A DNA stretch of 64,000 nt from Acidobacteriota bacterium. Its GTDB lineage: Bacteria > Acidobacteriota > Vicinamibacteria > Vicinamibacterales > UBA8438. Under the pieces are notes generated by a model that was given only the letters and a program-made list of their open reading frames with translations, was not told the DNA's origin and searched no databases. The stretch lies in contig VXRJ01000018.1 in assembly GCA_009838525.1 (NCBI GenBank), positions 664,336-728,335 on the forward strand. Reading direction: 5' to 3'. This document shows, piece after piece, positions 1 to 8,150 of the stretch. Both the position numbers and the translations under genes were made by a program. Each line of letters starts with the position of its first letter. Position 1 is the first letter of the stretch.

Positions 1-1585
1 CGGCAAGCTGCTTGTAGCGTTCCTCCATCTCCCGAACCGCCCAGCGAAGCGCGTTGTTCGCCTGTTTGGGTTCGACGACAACCGGCGTCAGCAGGTGGGG
101 GATGGCGGCGTACATTCCGAGCTCAAGCCGCTTCGGATCGATCAGAATCAGGCGGACATCATCGGGAGTTGCACGGTAGAGGATGCTGGTCAGCATCGCG
201 TTGAGCGACACCGACTTGCCCGTGCCCGTCGCGCCCGCTATCAACAGATGGGGCATCGTCGCGAGGTCTGAGACGACCGGCTCGCCATGGATGGTCTTGC
301 CAAGCACCAGCGTCAGCTTCGATGTCGAACGCTGGTACGGTTCGGATTCCAGCATCTCGCGAAGGGAGATCTGGTCGCGCACGGGATTCGGAATCTGAAT
401 GCCGACGGTGTTCTTCCCCGGAATCCTCTCGATTAGGACCGACTCGGCCTCCATCGCCAGGCAGAGGTCGTCCGCCAGGCCTGTCACCTTGCTGTACTTC
501 ACGCCTGGATTCGGACTGAATTCGAAAGTAGTGACGACCGGCCCGGGCTGAATCTGCGACACGGCTCCATCGACAGCAAACTCGCCGCACTTCTGCTCAA
601 GCAGCCGAGCGCCTTCCATCAACCGGCGTTCGTCCACTTTCTGGGCCCGCTTCGGAGCGTCGAGCAGCGTGATCGGTGGATTCGTAAAGTCGCCGCCCCG
701 CAGCCCGACCGGACGCTCCGTTTCCAGCGGCAAGCGCGGCTCCGCAACCGGCGCCCGCTTCTTCGACGCCTTGATCTTCGGCGGTGGCGAGAGCGTGATT
801 GCGCCGGCCGGCTCGCCGCTGACAGGCGGCGCCTCGGCAACCGGAGGGTCGTCCACTTCCTCCGACGCGCGCTCGCGCCGTGCCTCCGCCCCGGTTTCGC
901 TCCTTGCCAGGATCTCCATTCGGGCGGTGGAGGCGCCCGTCTTTGCCAGGTGCTTGTTCACCACGTCCCTGCGCTGACGCGCCTTGGCCCGTTCCGTCCG
1001 CCATCGGTGAATCCGCCCGCTAATGCTCCGGGCCGTGCGCGCGGCGAACCGGCCGCCGTGGGTGAATCCGTGACCGAGCGATGCCTGCGTCGACAGGATG
1101 ATCGAGAGGCAAAGCAACGTCAGGACCACCACCAGAGACCCGGCGTGGTTGAAATAGTCGGCCATGCCGGTGGCAATCAGCCCACCGAGGATGCCGCCGG
1201 CATCAAACGACCGGCCCGTCGTCTCCGGCGAACCGAGCGAGAGGCTGAGAAACGCCGCCGTGCAGATGAACAACAAGCCCACACCGGCCAGTCTCATGTA
1301 ACCGGCACTGATGGGACGGCACCAGAAGGCATGCCAGCCTAGCGCTCCCAGTGTCACGGGAACGAGTACCGCCGCAAAACCGAACACCTGGTGGGACACT
1401 TCCGCCAGGAACGCCCCAACCTGTCCGCCCAGGTTCGTGGCCTGCGTCTGCCCGCCCGTCTTGAAGAACCAGACGGGGTCCGCCGCTTCATAGGTCGCAA
1501 TGGCAATCAGCCAGAACAGAGCCAGCCCGAACAGGGCAACACCCGTGCACTCGCTTATGCGTCGCGACAGAACGTCTCCAGACAC
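1..1585 (-). CDS. ftsK: DNA translocase FtsK (3' part cut off by window edge)
   Basis: Septal DNA pump that clears chromosome termini during division. About 528 N-terminal residues are visible and the C-terminal motor half and gamma domain lie outside the window. Translation shows four hydrophobic segments in the first ~165 residues, a charged linker (about 170-290), then the alpha/beta motor with Walker A GATGTGKS near residue 450 and the following LILIDPKRLEL stretch. The start is GTG at 1585, chosen because GGAG sits 8 nt upstream and the first membrane segment follows at once; a nearby ATG at 1599 is out of frame. It is last in the lexA-DUF3467-nth-zincin-rsmA direction, but a 213-bp gap after rsmA allows its own promoter. 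The linker is short compared with E. coli FtsK, as in many SpoIIIE/FtsK proteins. Family identity is certain; only the extent is incomplete. Confidence 0.95.
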   Translation of the reverse strand, partial: MSGDVLSRRISECTGVALFGLALFWLIAIATYEAADPVWFFKTGGQTQATNLGGQVGAFLAEVSHQVFGFAAVLVPVTLGALGWHAFWCRPISAGYMRLAGVGLLFICTAAFLSLSLGSPETTGRSFDAGGILGGLIATGMADYFNHAGSLVVVLTLLCLSIILSTQASLGHGFTHGGRFAARTARSISGRIHRWRTERAKARQRRDVVNKHLAKTGASTARMEILARSETGAEARRERASEEVDDPPVAEAPPVSGEPAGAITLSPPPKIKASKKRAPVAEPRLPLETERPVGLRGGDFTNPPITLLDAPKRAQKVDERRLMEGARLLEQKCGEFAVDGAVSQIQPGPVVTTFEFSPNPGVKYSKVTGLADDLCLAMEAESVLIERIPGKNTVGIQIPNPVRDQISLREMLESEPYQRSTSKLTLVLGKTIHGEPVVSDLATMPHLLIAGATGTGKSVSLNAMLTSILYRATPDDVRLILIDPKRLELGMYAAIPHLLTPVVVEPKQANNALRWAVREMEERYKQLA

Positions 1586-1757
1586 GATGTGATCTCCATT
1601 CGACAGTCGGCGGACGCACCCGCCGAACGGGTCTACCACAATCTATCGGCACGACCGGGCGTTCAGATCAAGCGCAGGCTGCTGGGAAGGCCTGCGAAGG
1701 CGAGACGCGCTGCACGCAAGTGTAGCACGCGCGGTGGAAACACCCTCAGCACGCCAT

Positions 1758-1775
1758 GCGGGCGTGTCAGCCCGC
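1758..1775. other. small GC hairpin in the rsmA-ftsK gap
   Basis: GCGGGC, six bases, GCCCGC: a 6-bp stem in the 213-bp gap between the rsmA stop (1799) and the ftsK start (1585). No T-run follows on the minus strand, so it does not meet the usual rho-independent terminator pattern. It may slow transcription or be chance in GC-rich DNA. Nothing else recognisable was seen in this gap. Confidence 0.25.
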
Positions 1776-1798
1776 GCGCCTCAAGCCAACGCTACCCG

Positions 1799-2638
1799 TC
1801 ATCCGCCCGCGGTGACCAGCGCCGCGTCCAGAGCCATCAGCTCGATGAGGGACAGAGTGCCAGGCCGCCGTGCCGGGTCAATGCCGGCCGCCCGGCAAAT
1901 CCCGGCCGGATCCCGGTTCGCAGGATCTTCCGCCGGCAGCAGGGCATTCACGAGCTGCTTGCGCCGTCGCGTGAAGAGCCGCCGGACGAATGCGTCGAAC
2001 CGAGCAGGATCGGGCGGCCCACACGGCAGGTCGCGGAACCTGAGGGTCACCACCGTGGAGCGGACCTTGGGCGGCGGACGGAACGCGCGCGGCGGAAGCT
2101 GCAGCACGCAACGCGCCGTGGCGTGAAGCATGGTCAGAATCGCAAGCGGACCATAGTCGCGCATTCCGGGCTCCGCCACCACTCGTTCCGCCACTTCGCG
2201 TTGCAGCATAAGAACGGCATCGCGGAATCCTGCGGCACGCGCGCTCCGAAGCATCATTGTGAGAATCGGCGAGGAGATCGAGTAGGGGAGGTTGCCAGCT
2301 ATCCGCAGCGTTGCGTCGGCTGGCCCATGGTTCCGCAGGCGACGCGCCCATTCCCTTAGATCGTCAGCCAGAATGTCCTGCTCGACGATCTCGACGGTGT
2401 CGGGGACACGCTCCTGCAACCCGCGTGCTAGCGCTGGATCGCGTTCGACCGCCACGATCCTGGCCGCGCGAGCCGCCAGTGGCAGGGTCAGCGCACCGTG
2501 CCCGGGACCGATCTCCAGAATGTGTTCGTGAGCCTCCGGCGCTACCGTATCGATCACTCTCGCGACCCAGCCAGGTTCCAGGAAATGCTGGCCCAGGCGC
2601 CGGCGACGGCTACCGGTCGCTTGTATCTTCCGCTTCAT
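1799..2638 (-). CDS. rsmA: 16S rRNA (adenine(1518)-N6/adenine(1519)-N6)-dimethyltransferase RsmA
   Basis: SAM-dependent enzyme that dimethylates two adjacent adenines in the 3' helix of 16S rRNA late in 30S assembly (KsgA). The start at 2638 gives 279 residues, close to the family norm, and begins MKRKIQATGS just before the conserved RRLGQHFL. The SAM-binding LEIGPGHGALT lies at about residues 41-51 and the catalytic NLPYSISSP motif near residue 120. A longer in-frame start at 2698 would add 20 basic residues inside the upstream gene and looks less likely. The chosen start overlaps the upstream zincin gene by 29 nt, which suggests translational coupling. A distance-based start choice is the only real uncertainty. 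Confidence 0.95.
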   Translation of the reverse strand: MKRKIQATGSRRRRLGQHFLEPGWVARVIDTVAPEAHEHILEIGPGHGALTLPLAARAARIVAVERDPALARGLQERVPDTVEIVEQDILADDLREWARRLRNHGPADATLRIAGNLPYSISSPILTMMLRSARAAGFRDAVLMLQREVAERVVAEPGMRDYGPLAILTMLHATARCVLQLPPRAFRPPPKVRSTVVTLRFRDLPCGPPDPARFDAFVRRLFTRRRKQLVNALLPAEDPANRDPAGICRAAGIDPARRPGTLSLIELMALDAALVTAGG

Positions 2639-3044
2639 CTGGATCGAGTCCGCGCGCTTCGAACCACTGGTCCCGCCAGAGCGCTTCCGCTTCGTCAATC
2701 TCCTCCTCGCTCAGACCGAAGTGGTGGCCGAACTCGTGGATCACCGTCTCGACAATCATGTCGCGCACAGCATCCTCGTCTTCGGCATCCACCAGGATCG
2801 GCTCCCGGAAGATGGTGATGCGATCCGGCAACATGCCGCTCATGCTCCATTCACGTTCCGTTAACGGCGTTCCTTCGTAAAGCCCGTACAGCGTGTCGGG
2901 AGGCGTAATGTCGAGCTCGGCGAGCGTCTCCGCAGACGGACGGTCCTCCACCACCAGCACCACGTTCTCCATCAACTCGCGCAACTCTTCGGGGATACGC
3001 CGCTGCGCGTCGGACACCAGCTCTCCAAACCGCGCGCTGGTCAT
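2610..3044 (-). CDS. metallopeptidase family protein (zincin-like, DUF1025 type)
   Basis: Small predicted zinc metallopeptidase of 144 residues. The signature HEFGHHFGLSEEEID spans residues 103-117: His103, His107 and the downstream acidic residue are the expected zinc ligands and Glu104 the general base. An N-terminal region rich in acidic residues and the stretch ILVDAEDEDAVRDMI are typical of the Zincin_1 (PF06262) group, whose substrate is not known. No signal peptide, so presumably cytoplasmic. The start ATG at 3044 overlaps the nth stop as ATGA, which fixes both the start and the coupling to nth; a longer in-frame extension to 3125 would lie wholly inside nth. The 3' end overlaps rsmA. 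Confidence 0.85.
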   Translation of the reverse strand: MTSARFGELVSDAQRRIPEELRELMENVVLVVEDRPSAETLAELDITPPDTLYGLYEGTPLTEREWSMSGMLPDRITIFREPILVDAEDEDAVRDMIVETVIHEFGHHFGLSEEEIDEAEALWRDQWFEARGLDPDEAEDTSDR

Positions 3045-3757
3045 CGATGCCCCGCCGCCTGCCGCCCGTCTCGTTCGACCATCGTCGGGTTTGCGGCGTA
3101 CGCGCAATCCGAACGGGCGCCGCAACGGTCACAGAGCGGTCTAGGCCTGCAGATCCTCCGCCCGTGCAGGATGAACGAATCCGACGCGACGGTCCACTTG
3201 GTGCGCGGAAGGAGCCGGCAGAGCGCCGTCTCGGCGGCGACCGGATCGTCGGTCGCGATAAGACCGAGCCGGCGCGTGACGCGCAACACGTGCCGATCAA
3301 CCGGGAAGCCCGGGATTCCGAACGCATGCCCGAGGACCACGTTGGCGGTCTTGCGGCCGACACCCGGCAGCCCGACGAGATCGTCCATGGAGGGCGGAAC
3401 ATCCCCGCCATGGCGTTTGACGAGCGCGCCCGCCATGCCAAGCAGCGCGCGTGTCTTCGACCGGAAGAAGCCGGTGGTCCGGATGAGCCGCTCGATTGTC
3501 TCAGGTCGCGCACGAGCGAGCGCCGACGCGTCCGGGTAGCGCCGGAACAGCGCCGGCGTCACCTCGTTTACCCGCGCGTCCGTGCACTGAGCCGACAGGA
3601 TCGTCGCCGTCAACAGCTCGAACGGCGTCGCGTAGCGCAACTCCGTATCAGCTCCAGGATGGAGTCGCTCCAGCGCTCGCAGGATGCGTCGCGCGACTGT
3701 CTTCGACACCCGCACCGGCGCCTCAGAGGCGCCCGCCTGCTTCTCAGTGGACGGCAT
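3041..3757 (-). CDS. nth: endonuclease III (DNA glycosylase/AP lyase)
   Basis: Base-excision repair enzyme removing oxidised pyrimidines and nicking at abasic sites; 238 residues. The helix-hairpin-helix LPGVGRKTANVV is at 130-141 with catalytic Lys136 (equivalent to E. coli K120), and FPVDRH carries the catalytic Asp near 154. The [4Fe-4S] loop has cysteines at 203, 209, 212 and 218, a C-x5-C-x2-C-x5-C spacing; the first interval is one residue shorter than the C-x6 of E. coli Nth, confirmed on the nucleotide sequence. The ~28 residues before the core form a short tail. Its start overlaps the DUF3467 stop by 14 nt and its stop overlaps the zincin start, placing it in the lexA-led gene string. 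Confidence 0.94.
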   Translation of the reverse strand: MPSTEKQAGASEAPVRVSKTVARRILRALERLHPGADTELRYATPFELLTATILSAQCTDARVNEVTPALFRRYPDASALARARPETIERLIRTTGFFRSKTRALLGMAGALVKRHGGDVPPSMDDLVGLPGVGRKTANVVLGHAFGIPGFPVDRHVLRVTRRLGLIATDDPVAAETALCRLLPRTKWTVASDSFILHGRRICRPRPLCDRCGARSDCAYAANPTMVERDGRQAAGHR

Positions 3758-4058
3758 CGCGGGGCGGCGTCACTTTGGGTGGCGACTCGCTGAAGTTGCG
3801 CAGATGGTTCTGCAGCGCCGCAATCAGGTTGGGGATGAACTGCGCCGGCACGACAATCTGCGCGCGAACCGGCGCCCGAAGCTGCCGATTCGTCTCGGCC
3901 CGCCGCACGTCGCTCTCGGTTGGCGGTTGAACTTCACAGAAAGTAAGCGTGAAATCATACGGCGTGTGAGAAAGCGCGCAAAAGTTCGAGTAGAAACGGG
4001 GCGCGTCACCCGGTTCGCCCGGCACGACGGTGAAGTTGATTTGCTTGCGTTCAGCCAT
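3744..4058 (-). CDS. DUF3467 domain-containing protein
   Basis: A 104-residue protein matching the DUF3467 pattern: an opening beta-rich stretch (FYSNFCALSHTPYDFTLTF, about 22-40) followed by PVRAQIVVPAQFIPNLIAAL (about 63-82) and an amphipathic helix. Family members are small cytoplasmic proteins of unknown role found in many bacteria, often as single genes; no catalytic motif is visible. GGAG lies 4 nt before the ATG. It sits 44 bp after lexA and overlaps nth, so it is probably transcribed with DNA-repair genes, but that does not establish a repair function. Confidence 0.8.
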   Translation of the reverse strand: MAERKQINFTVVPGEPGDAPRFYSNFCALSHTPYDFTLTFCEVQPPTESDVRRAETNRQLRAPVRAQIVVPAQFIPNLIAALQNHLRNFSESPPKVTPPRDAVH

Positions 4059-4102
4059 AGTTCTCCTGCGTCTGATGAAGTCGCCAATGCGACAGATGGT
4101 GG

Positions 4103-4711
4103 TCAGTATGTTCGCATGACACCAATGACGACCCCTTGCACCTGCACGCGCCCGGCGTCGACTGCGCTGGCCCCGACGGCAGGAGTCGCCGCTCCCAGGT
4201 GAATACGCTGGCCCCGCTGGCGGAAACCGCGCACCGTCACCGCCTTCCTGTCGATGAGGGCCAATACGAGGTCGCCATTCCTTACGCCTTTTCGCTCAGC
4301 GATGATGACGATGTCCCCGTGGCGAATCTGCTCCTCGAGCAACGTGTCGCCCCTCACGGCGAGCGCATAGAGATCGCTCTCGCGGGCGAGATCTTCCGGT
4401 ACTGCCACCGTCTCTCGTGGGAGCACAGCGTCTATCGGCATACCGGCCGCCAGGTAACCAAGCAGTGGGACATCGACCGCGCGCGCGCCGGTCCGCGCCG
4501 GTAGCAACGTGATCGCTCGACTCCGGTTCCAGGACCGCTTGATGAATCCCTTGTCCTCCAGATTCGTCAGGTGTTTGTGCACGGTGGCGAGCGAGGAGAG
4601 GCCGAAGCGCTGGCCAATCTCCTCCAGACTCGGCGGGCGGCCCTCCCGGTCGATGCACTCCCGCAGGAAGTCGAGGATTTGTCGTTGCCGACGTGTCAGA
4701 GCCGGTTGCAC
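4103..4711 (-). CDS. lexA: LexA-family repressor with altered Ser-Lys dyad
   Basis: SOS-type repressor of 202 residues, the same length as E. coli LexA. The GTG start at 4711 is supported by GGAG 6 nt upstream and by the immediate LTRRQRQILDFL helix. The winged-helix DNA-binding domain fills residues 1-70, with recognition region SLEEIGQRFGLSSLATVHKH. The hinge contains the Ala89-Gly90 scissile bond in GYLAAGMPI. In the C-terminal S24 domain the usual G-x-S-M is GDTL (Thr123 where the nucleophilic Ser is expected), and the usual VTVK is VTVR (Arg161 in place of the general-base Lys). Codons ACG TTG and GTG CGC were read directly. Self-cleavage is therefore expected to be weak or absent, unless cleavage occurs in trans. 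It heads a minus-strand string of repair and rRNA-modification genes and is divergent from the gene at 4778 across 66 bp; no clear operator was found. Confidence 0.9.
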   Translation of the reverse strand: MQPALTRRQRQILDFLRECIDREGRPPSLEEIGQRFGLSSLATVHKHLTNLEDKGFIKRSWNRSRAITLLPARTGARAVDVPLLGYLAAGMPIDAVLPRETVAVPEDLARESDLYALAVRGDTLLEEQIRHGDIVIIAERKGVRNGDLVLALIDRKAVTVRGFRQRGQRIHLGAATPAVGASAVDAGRVQVQGVVIGVMRTY

Positions 4712-4777
4712 GAGGGTCTCCGGTCGGAGTGTATCCCACCGCGCGGCGGCGGTTCGGCAGCGTGGTACAGTGAGAGC

Positions 4778-5371
4778 GTGCCGTGGCTGATGGCCATCGC
4801 GGTAGGGGCGGCAATCGCGAGCGCCGGTCAGACTGGGACGCTCAGCGCGGCGGACGGGCGGGCGGTCGAAGAGGCGCTCGACCAGATCCTTCTCAACGCG
4901 GCGACGGAACATACGACGGGCCGGCCACGAACGGTAGCGATCGCCGAGCGTTCCCTCAATGCGTGGTTCCGCTTTCAGGGAGCCGATGGCTTCCCCCCCG
5001 GCGTGACCGACCCGGAGCTCGCGTTCGAGGGGGCGGGCCGCCTGATCGCTCGCGCGACGGTCAACCTCGACGATCTTCACGCGGAAGAATCGGAGCGCGG
5101 CCTTTTCGACCCCCTTCGTTATCTGAGCGGTCAGTTGCCAGTCACTGCGGTTGGGCTCGTGCGGGCGCAGGACCGGACCATCCGTGTCGACATCGAATCG
5201 GTTGAAGTGGGCTCGGTGTCCGTGCCCGCCACCCTGGTCCACGAGCTCGTCCGGTACTACACCCGTTCCGACAGCCAGCCCGATGGCATCGATCTGACCG
5301 ACACGTTCGACCTGCCGTACAGCATCGAGGCGGTCCGCATCGAGCCGCGCCAGGTGGTGGTGGTGCAATAG
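4778..5371 (+). CDS. predicted secreted protein of unknown function
   Basis: About 197 residues from a GTG at 4778 (an ATG four codons on is an alternative). The first ~18 residues are hydrophobic and end ASA-GQ, a plausible Sec signal peptidase site, so a periplasmic location is inferred. The remainder alternates beta-strand-like stretches: LAFEGAGRLIARATVNLDDL, then LPVTAVGLVRAQDRTIRVDI, a valine-rich VGSVSVPATLV, and a final DLPYSIEAVRIEPRQVVV. This order loosely recalls DUF2993/LmeA-like lipid-binding proteins, but the resemblance is too weak to name it. It is divergent from lexA and followed 3 bp later by recG, so it probably leads the recG-rsmD-coaD operon. No catalytic motif seen. Confidence 0.7.
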   Translation: MPWLMAIAVGAAIASAGQTGTLSAADGRAVEEALDQILLNAATEHTTGRPRTVAIAERSLNAWFRFQGADGFPPGVTDPELAFEGAGRLIARATVNLDDLHAEESERGLFDPLRYLSGQLPVTAVGLVRAQDRTIRVDIESVEVGSVSVPATLVHELVRYYTRSDSQPDGIDLTDTFDLPYSIEAVRIEPRQVVVVQ

Positions 5372-5374
5372 CGC

Positions 5375-7573
5375 GTGACCACGTCAGCAGCCGGCGTTGC
5401 TGCGGCGGCAGGCGCGCCGGCCCCGGTCGGGGCGGCCGCTCCGTCCCGCGGCTCGCTCGATGCGCCGGTGTCGGCTCTCCATGGCGTCGGGCCACGCCGT
5501 CTCGCAGACCTTGAAGCGGTCGGCATACGGACTATCGAGGACCTGCTGCTGTCACTGCCGCGCCGGTACGAAGACCGGGCGCCCGTCCGTTCGATCGCCA
5601 CCCTCGAGCGGGGCACATCCGCTACCGTTGCCGGTCGCGTCGTTTCCTGCCGGCTGCGACGAACCCGGCGGCCGGGATTCACCCTCGTCGAAGTGACCAT
5701 CGAGGACGACACAGGCCGAGCACGTGCCACATTCATGAACCAGACGCACATGGCCAGCTTCTTTCGGCCAGGACGACGCGTGGCGCTGCATGGCTTGTAC
5801 GACCGCGGCCGAGGCGGCCTGGAGTTCACCAACCCCGACCACGAACCCCTCACGGACGCAACGGAAGGAACGGACGATGAGGACGAGGCGCCATACGGCA
5901 GCGGCAAGACTCCGGAGCCGGACAGTCTCCATACCGGACGAATCGTCCCTGTATATCCCGCAGCAGGGACGTGCACATCGAGAATGCGACGGCGATGGGC
6001 TCATGACGCGTTGGCGCGTCTGCCATCGAAGCCCGGAGACGACGCGCCATCCGATCCCCTGCCGGAGGAGATCCGGCGCAGGCACGGCTTCCCGCCGCGT
6101 GACGAGGCGCTGCGGTCGGCTCACTTCCCACCGGCCGGGACGTCGCTCGAGACGCTGAATGCGTTTCGGACACCGGCACAACAGCGGCTGGTCTACGAGG
6201 AGTTCTTCGAGTTCCAGGTCGACCTCGTGCGCCGACGGCGCCTTGCGGCCCGACGGGCCTCGTCCCGCCCCCTGCTGATCGATGATCGGATCCGCCGGGC
6301 GGCACGCGAGCTCCTGCCGTTCCGGTTGACCGGCGATCAGCGGACCGCGCTCGCGTCGATTGCCGACGACCTGCGAAGTTCCGCGCCGATGCGGCGCCTG
6401 CTGCAGGGCGACGTCGGTTCGGGAAAGACGATCGTCGCAGTGCTCGCGGCCCTGATTGCCATGGAGAACGGACGCCAGGTGGCGCTGATGTCACCCACGG
6501 AGGTGCTCGCCGAGCAGCAGTACGCCAACGTGGCGCGCCTGCTGGCGCCCTCGCATTTCTCTCCGCTCCTGCTTACCGGAGCGCTCACGCCCACCGCCCG
6601 GCGCGAGGCGGCGGCCAACATCGCGAACGGTAGTACGCGGTTCGTGGTAGGGACACACGCGCTGGTCCAGGACGAAGTCGCGTTCCGCGACCTGAGCCTC
6701 GGCATCGTCGACGAGCAACATCGCTTTGGCGTCATGCAGCGCGCAGCGCTTGCCGCGAAGGGGTTCCATCCGAACCTGCTCGTCATGACCGCAACACCGA
6801 TCCCGCGCACGCTTGCGATGTCGGCGTACGGAGATCTCGATGTTTCGGAGCTGCGCGAGCGTCCACCGGGACGCCAGTCCGTCACGACCCACGTTTGGAC
6901 GATGTCACGTCGCAACGAGGCTTACGAACGGGTGCGGGCCGAACTGAGTTCGGGCCGCCAGGCCTTCGTGGTCCATCCGCTGGTCGACGAATCGGAAACG
7001 CTCGACCTGCGGGGCGCAACCGCGCTTGCGAGGGAACTGGACACTATCGTCTTTCCGAAGCACCGGGTCGGCCTGGTCCACGGCGGACTTCCTTCGGTCG
7101 GTCGTCAGGAGACGATGACCGCCTTCAGCGCGGGCGCCATCGACGTTCTTGTCGCAACCACCGTGGTTGAGGTAGGCGTCGACGTGCCGAACGCGACGAT
7201 CATGGTGATTGAGCAGGCTGAGCGGTTCGGCCTCGCACAACTGCATCAGTTGCGTGGCCGTGTCGGACGAGGCGAAGCTGCGTCCACATGCATTCTGCTG
7301 CATGCACCGGAGGCGGGCGAGCGGGCGCTGGCCCGTCTGGAGGTGCTCGCCGAAACCTCTGACGGCTTTGCGATCGCCGAGCGCGACCTGGAATTGCGCG
7401 GCCCGGGCGATCTCCTTGGTACGCGCCAGTCAGGCCTGCCGTTCTTTCGTATTGGCGATGTCGTCCGCGATCATCGCCTGATGGCAGACGCCCACCAAGC
7501 CGCCGCGGCGTGGGTCGCGGCGGCCGGCGCCGGGAAAGCCGGAGCGCCACCCGATGCGGATCATCTCGGGTGA
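5375..7573 (+). CDS. recG: ATP-dependent DNA helicase RecG
   Basis: Superfamily 2 helicase that regresses stalled replication forks and remodels branched DNA. 732 residues from a GTG 3 bp after the preceding stop. The N-terminal wedge/OB region begins at about residue 30 (LHGVGPRRLADLEAVGI) and contains an acidic insert (about 165-185, TEGTDDEDEAP) that accounts for the somewhat greater length than E. coli RecG. Walker A GDVGSGKT is at about 345-352, the DEQH box near 446, and MTATPIPRTLAMSAYGDLDV follows as motif III. Motifs V-VI are clear (VATTVVEVGVDVPNAT; QLRGRVGRG). The 3' end overlaps rsmD by 20 nt. Confidence 0.97.
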   Translation: MTTSAAGVAAAAGAPAPVGAAAPSRGSLDAPVSALHGVGPRRLADLEAVGIRTIEDLLLSLPRRYEDRAPVRSIATLERGTSATVAGRVVSCRLRRTRRPGFTLVEVTIEDDTGRARATFMNQTHMASFFRPGRRVALHGLYDRGRGGLEFTNPDHEPLTDATEGTDDEDEAPYGSGKTPEPDSLHTGRIVPVYPAAGTCTSRMRRRWAHDALARLPSKPGDDAPSDPLPEEIRRRHGFPPRDEALRSAHFPPAGTSLETLNAFRTPAQQRLVYEEFFEFQVDLVRRRRLAARRASSRPLLIDDRIRRAARELLPFRLTGDQRTALASIADDLRSSAPMRRLLQGDVGSGKTIVAVLAALIAMENGRQVALMSPTEVLAEQQYANVARLLAPSHFSPLLLTGALTPTARREAAANIANGSTRFVVGTHALVQDEVAFRDLSLGIVDEQHRFGVMQRAALAAKGFHPNLLVMTATPIPRTLAMSAYGDLDVSELRERPPGRQSVTTHVWTMSRRNEAYERVRAELSSGRQAFVVHPLVDESETLDLRGATALARELDTIVFPKHRVGLVHGGLPSVGRQETMTAFSAGAIDVLVATTVVEVGVDVPNATIMVIEQAERFGLAQLHQLRGRVGRGEAASTCILLHAPEAGERALARLEVLAETSDGFAIAERDLELRGPGDLLGTRQSGLPFFRIGDVVRDHRLMADAHQAAAAWVAAAGAGKAGAPPDADHLG

Positions 7574-8138
7574 GCTGAGGGGGCGCCGCCTCCGGACTCC
7601 CAGGTGGCCCGGACTGCGCCCGACTTCCGATCGATTACGCGAGACGCTCTTCGCCATCCTCGGGCACGGCGTCACAGGCGCCACCGTGCTCGACGGATGC
7701 GCCGGGACGGGAGCCATCGGACTCGAAGCGATCAGCCGGGGCGCTGCTTCCGTCACGTTCGTTGAGAGCGACCGCCGCGCCACGGCGCTCATTAGGACGA
7801 ATCTGGAACAGTGCGGCGTCGCCTCCCGAGGGCGAATCATCCATGGCGCGCTGCCGGCCGCGCTCGACCGTGTCGAGCAGCCGGCCGCCTTCGATCTGGT
7901 CCTGCTGGACCCGCCGTACGGGTTTGATGACGGGGCCGTCAGTGCGATACTCTCCGCACTCACCCGGCGGACGGCGCCGGGGGGCTTGCTGGTGATTGAG
8001 CGGCCACGGCGCCGTGAACCGCTCGCGATGGAAGCGGAGGGGAACATCGCGCTGATCCACACGCGCCGCATCAGGGCAGGTGACAGCGCCCTGGACGTTT
8101 ACCGGCGCGGCGCGCCGGACTCGGCCACCGACGAGTGA
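7554..8138 (+). CDS. rsmD: 16S rRNA (guanine(966)-N(2))-methyltransferase RsmD
   Basis: Methylates G966 of 16S rRNA during 30S assembly. 194 residues, typical of the family. It opens with MRIISGELRGRRLRTP and TSDRLRETLF, the RsmD N-terminal signature. The SAM pocket is VLDGCAGTGAIGLEA at about 45-59, with the acidic FVESD at the end of the next strand, and the catalytic motif is LLDPPYGFDD near 120. The start overlaps the recG stop by 20 nt and coaD follows 12 bp later; rsmD-coaD is one of the most conserved gene pairs in bacteria, which supports both calls. Confidence 0.95.
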   Translation: MRIISGELRGRRLRTPRWPGLRPTSDRLRETLFAILGHGVTGATVLDGCAGTGAIGLEAISRGAASVTFVESDRRATALIRTNLEQCGVASRGRIIHGALPAALDRVEQPAAFDLVLLDPPYGFDDGAVSAILSALTRRTAPGGLLVIERPRRREPLAMEAEGNIALIHTRRIRAGDSALDVYRRGAPDSATDE

Positions 8139-8150
8139 CCGCAAGCGAAC

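Noticed and set aside
1391..2359. 322-codon plus-strand open frame over the ftsK start and rsmA
   Set aside because: Antisense to two conserved genes and the gap between them; no domain and no ribosome site.
4712..4777. LexA operator in the lexA divergent gap
   Set aside because: GTTCGGCAGCGTGGTAC superficially recalls GTTC-N7-GTTC but the second half does not match, and nothing similar is upstream of recN.
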